Below, one piece after another: positions 26,184-34,546 of a stretch of DNA of 53,909 nucleotides (positions are counted from its first letter, which is position 1; each line of letters begins with the position of its first letter). The position numbers and the translations under genes were made by a program. The notes beneath the pieces were generated by a model that saw only the letters and a program-made list of their open reading frames with translations, did not search any database and had not been told where the DNA came from. Origin of the DNA: Bacteroidales bacterium (lineage in GTDB: Bacteria > Bacteroidota > Bacteroidia > Bacteroidales > F082); assembly GCA_017645245.1 (NCBI GenBank), contig JAGCPG010000131.1:1-53909 (forward strand), written 5' to 3'.

Positions 26184-27506
26184 ATGAAAAAGATATTATT
26201 TGCGGCATTAGCCCTTATCGTTGTGATGGCTTCGTGCGTCAAGGATCCTGAGTATCCGGGCGTTACCATCTCCAATGTTTCATATAACCCTGCCGTACAG
26301 GCCGATGTTCCTGTCACGGTGAAGGCTACCATCACCAGTTTCAAGGATTTCACCGCCAAGTTGCACTATATTGTTAACGAAGGTGAGGAAGTTGCAGTTG
26401 ACATGGCTGGCAGTGCTGAAAAAGATGTTTATGTCGCCAATATCCCTGGCTATCCCGATGGCACCAAAGTGAAATTATACGTCGTGGCTACTGGTGAACT
26501 GATTGCCACTTCAGCTACCATGGAATATGAAGTCGGTGCCACACCTGTTGATTACACTGTGCTTCGCCTGAATGAATTGAACGGTAACGACAAGTTCATC
26601 GAGATCTACAATGCCGGTGAGAATCCCATCAACATGAGCGGTGTGACCATTTACAAGGATACTGACAAGGTGGTTTGGACTGGCAAAACCGCTGTGACTG
26701 TTGAGGCTGGTGCTTATCTCCTCCTTTACAGCGAGGATGTCATCCTCGACCATCCGGAAATCGATACCGCCAACTATGTTTTCCACAGTGGTCTCTCTGC
26801 CAAGAAGAACGTCCGTATTGAGCTGAAGACCCCCGCTGGTGAAAGCATCGACGATTTCAATCTTGTCAACATCGATGCCAACGACCCGTCGCTCATCCCT
26901 GCTCCGGCTTCCTACAGCCGTAATTCAGATGGTGAATGGTACTATGCCGATGCCACTCCTGGCGCAGCCAACGTGGATGGCGAAACCAAGCTCCTCGGCC
27001 TCGAAGGCGGTGTCACACCTCCGGCTCCGACTCCTGACTACACCAACATTGTACTCAATGAGTTGAACGGCGATACCAAGTTCATCGAGATCTATAACAA
27101 GGGTGAACTTGAACTCTCCATCAATGGTTGGTATATTATGAAGGACGATAAGACTGATCCGGTCTGGACTGCCGATGCCACTATCGTGGTTCCTGCCCAT
27201 GGTTATGTCCTGCTTTATAGCGAGGATGTTACCGGTGAAGGTGGCGCCCAAGCTGGCTATGCCGAGAACTTGACCTTCCACAGTGGCCTCTCATCCAAGA
27301 AGACCGTGCGTATCGCCCTCTTCATGAGCGATGGCACTGAAAGAGACATTTTCACTAGAGGTACCACAGGCGAATGGGGTCAAACCATTTCAGATGTGAA
27401 GCCTTCCTCATACGCTCGTGTTCCTGACGGCGGTGACTGGAAACTTGCCGATGCCACTCCAGGTGCAGCCAACCCGGCCGAAGGCGAAGACATTCCACAA
27501 GATTAA
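26184..27506 (+). CDS. Lipoprotein with two lamin-tail-like domains
   Basis: The 440-residue lipoprotein has the lipobox VVMASC with Cys at residue 18. After an Ig-like N-terminal region (about 30-110) two lamin-tail-type domains appear. The first (about 120-270) begins VLRLNELNGNDKFIEIYN and contains AYLLLYSEDVIL. The second (about 285-420) begins NIVLNELNGDTKFIEIYN and contains GYVLLYSEDVTG. They are clear internal duplicates. Both end in the same NDGEWYYADATPGAANVDG-like phrase (DGGDWKLADATPGAANPAE in the second). Such domains occur in secreted nucleases and adhesins. No nuclease motif is visible here, so a surface-binding role is more likely. A hairpin terminator follows. Confidence 0.85.
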   Translation: MKKILFAALALIVVMASCVKDPEYPGVTISNVSYNPAVQADVPVTVKATITSFKDFTAKLHYIVNEGEEVAVDMAGSAEKDVYVANIPGYPDGTKVKLYVVATGELIATSATMEYEVGATPVDYTVLRLNELNGNDKFIEIYNAGENPINMSGVTIYKDTDKVVWTGKTAVTVEAGAYLLLYSEDVILDHPEIDTANYVFHSGLSAKKNVRIELKTPAGESIDDFNLVNIDANDPSLIPAPASYSRNSDGEWYYADATPGAANVDGETKLLGLEGGVTPPAPTPDYTNIVLNELNGDTKFIEIYNKGELELSINGWYIMKDDKTDPVWTADATIVVPAHGYVLLYSEDVTGEGGAQAGYAENLTFHSGLSSKKTVRIALFMSDGTERDIFTRGTTGEWGQTISDVKPSSYARVPDGGDWKLADATPGAANPAEGEDIPQD

Positions 27507-27514
27507 TAATGGAT

Positions 27515-27543
27515 AGGGGCGGACTTGTGTTCGCCCCCTTTTA
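27515..27543 (+). terminator. Intrinsic terminator after the lamin-tail lipoprotein
   Basis: GGGGCG (27516-27521) pairs with CGCCCC (27532-27537), extended by three further pairs around loop TTGT, and is followed by a short T run. It separates the export block from the CYTH cluster. Confidence 0.75.
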
Positions 27544-27555
27544 AAAAGACATACA

Positions 27556-28200
27556 ATGGCAAAAGAAGAAATGAAAATCGGCGAAGAGTCGAAACCAAGA
27601 TTTGAGTTCCGCTCTTTCGGACAGTGCTTCTGCGAGGCCCACAAACGCATGGCCCGTCTCTCGGCACCTGTCCCCGAGAAAGTTTGGGAGCGTCTCAGCG
27701 ACGAGATCTACATCATCTCCCGCAAGAACGATATCAACAATACCAAGATCCGCAACGGTAAGATGGACATCAAGACCTACGTCCAAACCGTTGACGGCCT
27801 CGAGCAATGGAATCCTCTCATGAAGGGCGAGTTCCCCATCAGCCGCGAGGTGCTTGAGAAGGAAGTGTTCCCCGCCTTTATGGTGGAGATGCCCAAGCTC
27901 ACCAAGGATACCTATACCTACGATGAGTTCATCGCCATGGTGAAGGCTAATCCCGACCTGGCTGCCGTCCGCGTCCACAAGCGCCGCTTCGGCTATATGG
28001 TCAACGACACCATCTGTGAGTTCGGCGAAGTGCTGATCAATGGCGCCAAGATCGTCACCATCAACTCCGAGTCGACAGAGATCGAGGACATCAAGAAGAC
28101 CATCAAGGATGTGGGTCTCGAAGGTGTCGAGAATATCAACTATTTACAGGCAATCAAGCGCGTCATCGGCATGTCCGACAAACCGCTCGCAAACGAATAA
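27556..28200 (+). CDS. Divergent CYTH-like protein of unknown function
   Basis: The 214-residue protein has no signal peptide or membrane segment. Features suggest the CYTH/triphosphate tunnel fold: FEFRSFG near the start in the place of ExExK, then TKIRNGKMDIKTYVQTVDGL and, later, VRVHKRRFGYMVNDTICEFGEVLING, with the basic and acidic strands that line such tunnels. The N-terminal ExExK signature is not intact, so catalysis is uncertain. It is followed four bases later by a canonical CYTH gene. The alternative is an unrelated fold with chance similarity. The assignment is inference. Confidence 0.6.
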   Translation: MAKEEMKIGEESKPRFEFRSFGQCFCEAHKRMARLSAPVPEKVWERLSDEIYIISRKNDINNTKIRNGKMDIKTYVQTVDGLEQWNPLMKGEFPISREVLEKEVFPAFMVEMPKLTKDTYTYDEFIAMVKANPDLAAVRVHKRRFGYMVNDTICEFGEVLINGAKIVTINSESTEIEDIKKTIKDVGLEGVENINYLQAIKRVIGMSDKPLANE

Positions 28201-28203
28201 GCC

Positions 28204-28680
28204 ATGGCACAGGAAATTGAAAAGAAGTTCTTGGTGAAAGGCGACTTCAAGGCTGAGGCCTTCAAGGCTACCCGCATCACCCAAGGTTATCTCTCCAGCG
28301 TGCCTGAGCGCACCGTTCGCGTGAGAGTGAAAGGCGAAAAGGGATTCATCACCATCAAGGGCATTGGTAATGCTTCTGGCGCCGCCCGCTTTGAGTGGGA
28401 AAAGGAAATCCCTGTCGAGGAAGTGCAACAACTCCTTGAGATCTGCGAACCCGGCGTGATCGACAAGACTCGTTATCTTGTGAAGAACACCGACGGGAAA
28501 CACACTTGGGAAGTGGATGAGTTCTACGGCGACAACGACGGTCTGACTGTAGCCGAAGTGGAGCTCACCGACGAGAACGAACCCTTCGACAAGCCCGCAT
28601 GGCTCGGCGAGGAGGTCACCGGCGATCCCAAATATTTCAACTCCATGTTGATGAAGAATCCTTATAAGAACTGGAAATAA
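28204..28680 (+). CDS. CYTH-domain (triphosphate tunnel metalloenzyme) protein
   Basis: The 158-residue protein is a complete CYTH domain: EIEKKFLV (ExExK) at 4-11, RTVRVRVKG and FITIKGIG, FEWEKEIP, then DKTRYLVKN and WEVDEFYGDNDGLTVAEVEL. This is the full set of tunnel-lining charged residues. Bacterial members of this family hydrolyse inorganic triphosphate or other triphosphates with a divalent metal. Adenylate cyclase activity is known only in some members. The true substrate here is untested. It pairs with the upstream divergent homologue and the downstream anion transporter. Confidence 0.9.
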   Translation: MAQEIEKKFLVKGDFKAEAFKATRITQGYLSSVPERTVRVRVKGEKGFITIKGIGNASGAARFEWEKEIPVEEVQQLLEICEPGVIDKTRYLVKNTDGKHTWEVDEFYGDNDGLTVAEVELTDENEPFDKPAWLGEEVTGDPKYFNSMLMKNPYKNWK

Positions 28681-28687
28681 TCAAATG

Positions 28688-28715
28688 GTAGAGACGGTGC
28701 ACGCACCGTCTCTAC
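28688..28715. repeat. REP-like palindrome between the CYTH and transporter genes
   Basis: GTAGAGACGGTG (28688-28699) and CACCGTCTCTAC (28704-28715) form a perfect 12-bp stem with a CACG loop, with no T tract. The flanking GTAGAGAC...GTCTCTAC ends match a REP-type palindrome I recall from Bacteroidota and Cyanobacteria genomes. Only one copy is in the window, so its repeat nature is unproven here. Confidence 0.55.
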
Positions 28716-28737
28716 TTCTCTCACCTCTCACTTTACT

Positions 28738-30318
28738 ATGGCTTTCGACCCGCTTGACATGAATAATTATAAGGTGGAAAAACTGCCCAAGATGCAGAAA
28801 TCCTCCTTCGAGAAGTGGATGGCCCGCCTCGGCGGACCCATCGCCATCATCGCTTTTGTGCTACTCTATTGGTTTGTCCCCATCGGGTTCATCGACAACC
28901 TCAATCCCGACATGCTGACTGCAAAAGCCTTGAAACGCTTCAATGAGATCGGTGCGGATGCCTTCCTTCGATCCAATTATGCCATGTTCGCCATCTTTGT
29001 GGCAGGTCTCATCCTGTGGATGACGGAAGCCATTCCAAACTACCTCACCTCCTTATTGATCATCCTCGGCACGGTGATTTGCAACGTCACCACCCAAAAG
29101 GAGGCGCTAGCGCAACTCGGTCATCCGGTCATGTGGCTGAACATCCTTTCGTTTGTGCTGGCCAGCATGTTGGTCAAGACTCAGTTCGCCAAACGAATGG
29201 CCTTGGCCTTCGTGATCAAGTTCGGCAAGAGCGCCAAGGGCGTGCTCTGGAGCTTTTTGATCATCAACCTGGTGTTGTCGGCCTTTATCTCCGCAACTAC
29301 GGTGAAAGCCACCATCATGCTGCCCATCTTCATGACGGTGTGCGCCATTTACGGCGCTTCGGGCGACCATCGCAACAACTTCGGACGAAACCTCGTCATC
29401 CAAAACCTGTTCCAGGTGAATGTCGGTGCCAATGCCTTCTACACGGGTAGCGGCGCTCACCTGTTGGCGATCTCGTTGATCGCCGGTTTCGCCGGCAGTT
29501 GCGATTTCGGCTATTCCGACTGGCTGGTGGCCGTGGGTCCCATGAGTGTGATCACGCTGGTGGTCGGCCTGTTCCTGGGCATCCATCTGTTCTTCCCCAT
29601 GAAGAAGGAAGAGCAAAAGCCTCAGATTGAAGGCGGTTTGGAGCGTTTAAGGGACGAGCTCAAAGCCATGGGCAAGATGAAACCTCAAGAGTACAAGGCT
29701 GTGGGTATCTTTGTGCTGGTACTCTTCCTGTGGGTCACCAAAGGCACCTTCCACGAGATCGACGAGACCATCGTGGCCTTGCTCGGTGCCATTCTTGCCT
29801 TGTTACCGGGCATCGGCGTGGTGAAATGGAACGACGTCGACATCCCCTGGCACCTGATGCTGTTCTCGGCCGGTGCCTATACCCTCGGCTCAGGCCTCAA
29901 CGCCACCGACCTGCCAAACACCATGGTCAATGCGGGCTTCGACAGCCTCGGCATCACTGAAAACACGCCATTCTGGGTACTTTACGTCATCCTGACCTTC
30001 TTGATGATGTATTCCGGCCTCGTGTTCCAAAGCAAAACCATCCGTACGATGGTGTTTGTGCCTATCGCCCTCGGCGTGGAGGCCCGTTTCGGCTTCCCGC
30101 TGATGAGCCTCTCGTTGCCCGTCGCCATGCTTATCGAGCACTGCTACGTGCTGCCTTTCAACAGCAAACCCGCAGCGCTGCTTTACAATACCAACATGTA
30201 CAGCCAAACCGACGCCTTCAAATATGGTATCACCATGATGACCTTTGCCTGGTTCCTGATCCTGGCGTGGGGCGAAACGGTGCTGAAATGGCTTGGCATC
30301 ACCCCTGGATTCTTTTAA
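28738..30318 (+). CDS. SLC13/DASS-family anion:sodium symporter
   Basis: The 526-residue membrane protein has about 11-12 hydrophobic helices, from IAIIAFVLLYWFVPIGFI onward. Its two repeated re-entrant regions are typical of DASS: ISATTVKATIMLPIFMTVCA (first SNT-like motif) and GLVFQSKTIRTMVFVPIALG-type sequence in the second half. The family imports sulfate, dicarboxylates, citrate or phosphate with Na+. The substrate is not clear. Its position right after CYTH genes hints at phosphate or polyphosphate-related anions, by analogy with yeast Pho91, but this is inference. Confidence 0.85.
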   Translation: MAFDPLDMNNYKVEKLPKMQKSSFEKWMARLGGPIAIIAFVLLYWFVPIGFIDNLNPDMLTAKALKRFNEIGADAFLRSNYAMFAIFVAGLILWMTEAIPNYLTSLLIILGTVICNVTTQKEALAQLGHPVMWLNILSFVLASMLVKTQFAKRMALAFVIKFGKSAKGVLWSFLIINLVLSAFISATTVKATIMLPIFMTVCAIYGASGDHRNNFGRNLVIQNLFQVNVGANAFYTGSGAHLLAISLIAGFAGSCDFGYSDWLVAVGPMSVITLVVGLFLGIHLFFPMKKEEQKPQIEGGLERLRDELKAMGKMKPQEYKAVGIFVLVLFLWVTKGTFHEIDETIVALLGAILALLPGIGVVKWNDVDIPWHLMLFSAGAYTLGSGLNATDLPNTMVNAGFDSLGITENTPFWVLYVILTFLMMYSGLVFQSKTIRTMVFVPIALGVEARFGFPLMSLSLPVAMLIEHCYVLPFNSKPAALLYNTNMYSQTDAFKYGITMMTFAWFLILAWGETVLKWLGITPGFF

Positions 30319-30330
30319 TGCCTTGAAACC

Positions 30331-31788
30331 ATGATTGATATTCAAACAAAAATACACGATAAGTTCTCCATCGAATTCAAGGTTGGATTCAGTGGGAGAG
30401 AGGACATCAAGGTGGACCACTTTGATGTGAACTCGTGGATTTTTCTGCCCAATGGATTGGATATCAACAAAAGCACCTACAGCAAGGATCGGTTTTTCAG
30501 CGACATGAAGTCGAACGTACGCTTGCTTACCCCGGCCTTTACGCTGAAACAGATGGTGGATGGCGAGGGAAGCCCCATCCACCATGTGAGGAAAGCCCTC
30601 GAAACCTGGCTCAGCGAACCCACACAGGATCATCTCGACGAGTTCGAGTTCCAGCTGAAGCTGTTTGCCTCCATTTTCAAAAGCTCCATCCGCAACGAAT
30701 CGGCGAACATCATGACCCATGCCGACGACTCGCTCACCTACGAACGCTGTATGGTGTATGCCGACGATGTGAGCCGTGTGTTGCAGGCGTTCCGAAGGCT
30801 CCGCGACTTGGTCGGGCCGAACCACGAGGAAACGTTGACGAAATTTGGCTTCGCCGATGAGTTCATCAGCCATCAGGCTGGCATCCGCACGATGAAGGTG
30901 CTTGAGGCTATCAGCGCTTCCAACCGGCATGAGCTGAAGGACGCCTACAAAGCCTTGGCCGACATGCTTGACGACGAAAAGGAATATAAGACCGAACGAG
31001 GCTATAGCCACGTGGTGAATGACGACAGGGACAATAACCGTCGTTTGATTTATCGCCACAGCCTGCTGAAGAAATACATCGAGAGTGCCTTGTTCCTGAA
31101 ATCCAACACCACCCAGGACGGACAGGCGGTGAAACAGATCTCCTTCAGCCTGGCCGCAGGCCTTGCCATGATGGTGTATCTCATGGTCACCATGCCCTTC
31201 CAGAAATACTTGGGCAATTATCCCAGCCTGATTTTCTTCATCCTCGTCCTTTTCTACATCCTGAAGGACCGCATCAAGGAACTCACCCGCTGGCTGTTTG
31301 CCTATCAGTTGAAGGACAAATACTACGACAACAAGACCGTGGTCAACATCAAGGACCGCAAGGTGGGCTGGATCAAGGAAGGCATGGACTTCATCACGGA
31401 CGACAAGGTGCCAGAGGAGGTGCTTAAGCTGCGCAACCGCAACAGACTTGAAGCTGACAACAAGCTCCTTGACGAGAAAATCATCCTCTACCGCAAACGT
31501 GTGGAGATCGACAATGCCGTGCTGAAAAACCAATACAATTACGACTTCAAGGGCATCAACGACATCATCCGTTACCATATCAACTACCTGACCAAGAAGA
31601 TGGACAACCCCGAGTCGATGGTCACCAGCCTGGACGAAAACCACCAGTTGCTGACCCTGACGGCCGAGCGCGTCTATTTCCTGCATTTCGTGCTCCAGTT
31701 CAAGTGGAACGATCAGGTGGAGTACAAGGCTTTCCATGTGATGGTGAACCGCGATGGCATTTTGGACATTAAAACGAACGAGCAATGA
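30331..31788 (+). CDS. Unknown membrane protein with two transmembrane helices
   Basis: The 485-residue protein has a soluble N-terminal half of about 265 residues (helical, with VRKALETWLSEPTQDHLDEF and LKDAYKALADMLDDEKEYKT). Two membrane helices follow, at about 271-288 and 298-314 (ISFSLAAGLAMMVYLMVT; YPSLIFFILVLFYILK). A soluble C-terminal domain of about 165 residues follows (DRIKELTRWLF, NHQLLTLTAERVYFLHFV). I do not recognise the family and see no catalytic motif. It lies 12 bases after the transporter and its end overlaps the YitT gene by four bases (ATGA), so it is probably part of the same complex or pathway. Confidence 0.75.
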   Translation: MIDIQTKIHDKFSIEFKVGFSGREDIKVDHFDVNSWIFLPNGLDINKSTYSKDRFFSDMKSNVRLLTPAFTLKQMVDGEGSPIHHVRKALETWLSEPTQDHLDEFEFQLKLFASIFKSSIRNESANIMTHADDSLTYERCMVYADDVSRVLQAFRRLRDLVGPNHEETLTKFGFADEFISHQAGIRTMKVLEAISASNRHELKDAYKALADMLDDEKEYKTERGYSHVVNDDRDNNRRLIYRHSLLKKYIESALFLKSNTTQDGQAVKQISFSLAAGLAMMVYLMVTMPFQKYLGNYPSLIFFILVLFYILKDRIKELTRWLFAYQLKDKYYDNKTVVNIKDRKVGWIKEGMDFITDDKVPEEVLKLRNRNRLEADNKLLDEKIILYRKRVEIDNAVLKNQYNYDFKGINDIIRYHINYLTKKMDNPESMVTSLDENHQLLTLTAERVYFLHFVLQFKWNDQVEYKAFHVMVNRDGILDIKTNEQ

Positions 31789-32681
31789 AGACCAACAAAA
31801 CAAACCTTTTGGCTGAAGTCAAGCGATACGTCATCATCACCTTCGCGCTGCTGTTGATGGCTTTCGGCTGGACTGGCTTTCTGATTCCCCAGCATGTGCT
31901 GGGCGGCGGCGTGAGCGGTATCGCCACCTTGATTTTTTATGCCACGGGCATCTCCACAGGTATCTCCGTTTTTGTCATCAATGGCATCCTGGTGCTGATC
32001 TCGCTGAAGGTGCTGGGGCCTTCGTTCGGTATCAAGACGGTGTATTCCATCATCATGGCCTCCGTGTTTTTCTCCATCTTGCAGCATTTCATCACCGATC
32101 CCATTTTGGCCGGTGAGATGGCGCCTTTGGTGGATGACAAGTTCCTTTCCTCCCTGATCGGCGGCGCTTTGGCGGGTACAGCCATCGGCATTGCCTTCAC
32201 CCAGGGCGGCAGCACAGGCGGCACCGATATCGTGGCCATGATGGTGTGCAAGTACCGTAACATCTCGCAAGGCCGTGTCATCCTGTTCCTTGACATTATC
32301 ATCATCTCCAGTTCCTATTTTGTGCTGGAGACCGACAAGATCCAGGCCATCATTTATGGCTTTGTGGTGATGGGCGTTTGCAGCTATTGCATCGACTTGG
32401 TGCTGACCGGCAACAAACAGTCGGTACAGGCCTTCATCTTCACCGCCGAGCCTGAGAAAGTGGCTGAGCGCATTGCAAACGAGATGCACCGCGGTGTCAC
32501 CTTGATCAAGGGCACAGGCTGGTACACCAAGCGTGAGGGCGACATCCTGATGGTGGTCACCCACAAGCGCGAGTCGCAGCAAATCATGCGCATCGTGAAG
32601 GAAGAGGATCCCAAGGCCTTCATGACGATGAACATGGTGATGGGCGCTTACGGCAAAGGGTTTGAAATGATAAAGAGTTGA
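31785..32681 (+). CDS. YitT-family membrane protein (DUF161 + DUF2179)
   Basis: The 298-residue protein has 5-6 membrane helices in the first 210 residues (FALLLMAFGWTGFLIPQHVLGGGVSGIATL; AFTQGGSTGGTDIVAMMVCKY is the hallmark of YitT). The C-terminal DUF2179 domain (about 215-290) contains RGVTLIKGTGWYTKREGDIL and MVMGAYGKGFEM. YitT proteins are widespread but their substrate is unknown. The start overlaps the preceding gene by four bases and a 5-FCL gene follows 3 bases later. Confidence 0.9.
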   Translation: MKTNKTNLLAEVKRYVIITFALLLMAFGWTGFLIPQHVLGGGVSGIATLIFYATGISTGISVFVINGILVLISLKVLGPSFGIKTVYSIIMASVFFSILQHFITDPILAGEMAPLVDDKFLSSLIGGALAGTAIGIAFTQGGSTGGTDIVAMMVCKYRNISQGRVILFLDIIIISSSYFVLETDKIQAIIYGFVVMGVCSYCIDLVLTGNKQSVQAFIFTAEPEKVAERIANEMHRGVTLIKGTGWYTKREGDILMVVTHKRESQQIMRIVKEEDPKAFMTMNMVMGAYGKGFEMIKS

Positions 32682-32684
32682 GTT

Positions 32685-33236
32685 ATGGATAAAAAGGAAT
32701 TGCGTGCCCAAATCAAGGCATTAAAGAAACAACATACCAAGGAGCAGTTGCTCGAGCAATCGATAAAAATCCTTGCCAAGCTGGAACAGCATCCTGACTT
32801 TATCAAGGCGGAGCGGGTGATGCTTTATAGCGCTTTGCCCGACGAGGTGCAGACCCAGGCCTTTTTGGAGAAATGGCATCTGCGGAAAACCATCATCCTG
32901 CCTACCGTGGTCGGCGATGACATCATCCCAGTGGAATATGGCAAGGACACCGCTTTCGCCGTGGGTGACTTCAATATTTTGGAACCCCAGAATGAGCCTT
33001 ACACCGGTGGTTTTGACCTGATCGTGGTGCCTGGTGTGGCCTTCGACCGCAAGGGTAACCGCATCGGTAGGGGCAAGGGCTATTATGACCGTTTTCTCTG
33101 TCATCACCTCGACGTAAAACGCATCGGCATTTGTTTCGATTTCCAGTTGGTGGATGAAGTGCCAACGGAACCTTTGGATATTAGGATGGATGAGGTGATC
33201 AGTGGCACCAACCCCAAACATAGAGAAAATGAGTAA
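32685..33236 (+). CDS. 5-formyltetrahydrofolate cyclo-ligase
   Basis: The 183-residue protein shows the family's C-terminal signature GRGKGYYDRFL and the LIVVPGVAFDRKGNRIG region. The N-terminal basic helices (LRAQIKALKKQHTKEQ) are also typical. It converts 5-formyl-THF to 5,10-methenyl-THF using ATP in one-carbon metabolism. Its stop overlaps the following gene. The place in the operon with YitT is probably not functional. Confidence 0.93.
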   Translation: MDKKELRAQIKALKKQHTKEQLLEQSIKILAKLEQHPDFIKAERVMLYSALPDEVQTQAFLEKWHLRKTIILPTVVGDDIIPVEYGKDTAFAVGDFNILEPQNEPYTGGFDLIVVPGVAFDRKGNRIGRGKGYYDRFLCHHLDVKRIGICFDFQLVDEVPTEPLDIRMDEVISGTNPKHRENE

Positions 33237-34494
33237 GGAAAGGAAAAAGAAAACAAACAAATCCTGGTGGATGCAGTTCCTCATCAGCGTCCTCGGAACC
33301 GCCATTGGCGTGGGTTTGACCTTTGCCATCAGCCATAAGATAGAGAACAGGAAAAAGGAACAGGCCCAGCGTCTAACGGCCATGATGGTGATCCATGACA
33401 TCGATGAATCTGTTCAAAGCCTGAAAACGTTGAAAGAGAACACGAAAAAGCTGTACGAAGCCATGTTGTTTGCCAGGGAACATCTCGACCAGCTTAGCAC
33501 CGTGCCGAACGACACACTTTACATGGCATTATCATTCATCACGTCGGACGACCAGGAATTCCGTTTCGACATGTCAAAAGAGAAAATTTTCCATAGCAGT
33601 CCTGAGACATGGCAAAATCTGGGAAGCATGAAGTTTATTGACAACGTCCAGTCGTTCTATTTTGAGCGCCAGGCATTTCAAGATATGCAAAGCAAATCCA
33701 GCTTGTGGATCAAACCGATTTCCTTAAATGAGTTTGAAAAGATTCAAATCGACTACGACGACATGAGTGTGGATGAATACGTTGAACAATCCAATGCCTT
33801 GTTGCGAGATTTCCTAAAGGAACAATTGGGTGACGATCACATCCAGTATTACATAGACTATACACCTTGGAGGTTGAATGCTCTTGTCGAAATGATTGTA
33901 AACTGGACACAGATGAATGACGAGAACAAATTCCTGATGAGTATCACTGATGAAGAACTGGAGAACTATGTGAACAGCATCAACCAGAGAGGCATTGCCT
34001 TGACAGAGAAGATGCTAATAGGGACATGGGAGTTGTCATCGACCGAAGAGAATACATCAGAATGGGATTTCCGAAAAGACCATAGCTATTCCTTTGTCAC
34101 CTCCGTTTCTTCCGCTGTCAATCTTCCTGTTGCAAATGGCAGGCTATTAGTTCGTGTTTCTGAAGAAGGGCAATGGACACTAAAAGGAGATTCATTAATC
34201 CGAATAGCTGATATAGATGCAGTTAATGTGGAATTAGATGCCAGTAACCTGACGGCCTTACCAGGAAAACAAGACATGCTTGACAATTGGATTCAAGAAA
34301 AAAAAGAGGAAGCGCTGATATACAATAAAACTGCCGTTATGATGAACCCACGGATCGCACGACATGTCCGTCTAGACGCCTCACACGACAAGATGGAACT
34401 CAGAGGAACCAGCATCACTACGGAGGGCGAAGAGATACCAGTTACCTTTTATCTGAAGCGCAGTACCCGAGGGCGAACAAAATCTATTCTATAG
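33229..34494 (+). CDS. Membrane-anchored protein of unknown function
   Basis: The 421-residue protein starts at the ATG at 33229, overlapping the 5-FCL stop by 8 bases (an earlier GTG at 33202 is less likely). It has one N-terminal membrane helix (about 12-34, FLISVLGTAIGVGLTFAIS) and a long soluble part. The first 230 residues are helical. The C-terminal region has a lipocalin-like strand pattern (LIGTWELSSTEENTSEWDFR, EGQWTLKGDSLI). I do not recognise the family. Base composition is lower in G+C than its neighbours, suggesting later acquisition; this is a weak sign. Confidence 0.7.
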   Translation: MSKERKKKTNKSWWMQFLISVLGTAIGVGLTFAISHKIENRKKEQAQRLTAMMVIHDIDESVQSLKTLKENTKKLYEAMLFAREHLDQLSTVPNDTLYMALSFITSDDQEFRFDMSKEKIFHSSPETWQNLGSMKFIDNVQSFYFERQAFQDMQSKSSLWIKPISLNEFEKIQIDYDDMSVDEYVEQSNALLRDFLKEQLGDDHIQYYIDYTPWRLNALVEMIVNWTQMNDENKFLMSITDEELENYVNSINQRGIALTEKMLIGTWELSSTEENTSEWDFRKDHSYSFVTSVSSAVNLPVANGRLLVRVSEEGQWTLKGDSLIRIADIDAVNVELDASNLTALPGKQDMLDNWIQEKKEEALIYNKTAVMMNPRIARHVRLDASHDKMELRGTSITTEGEEIPVTFYLKRSTRGRTKSIL

Positions 34495-34546
34495 AATTAA
34501 CTAAATTTCTTTCTTATTTGTATGTTTTATGCTCAGTATTCACCGG

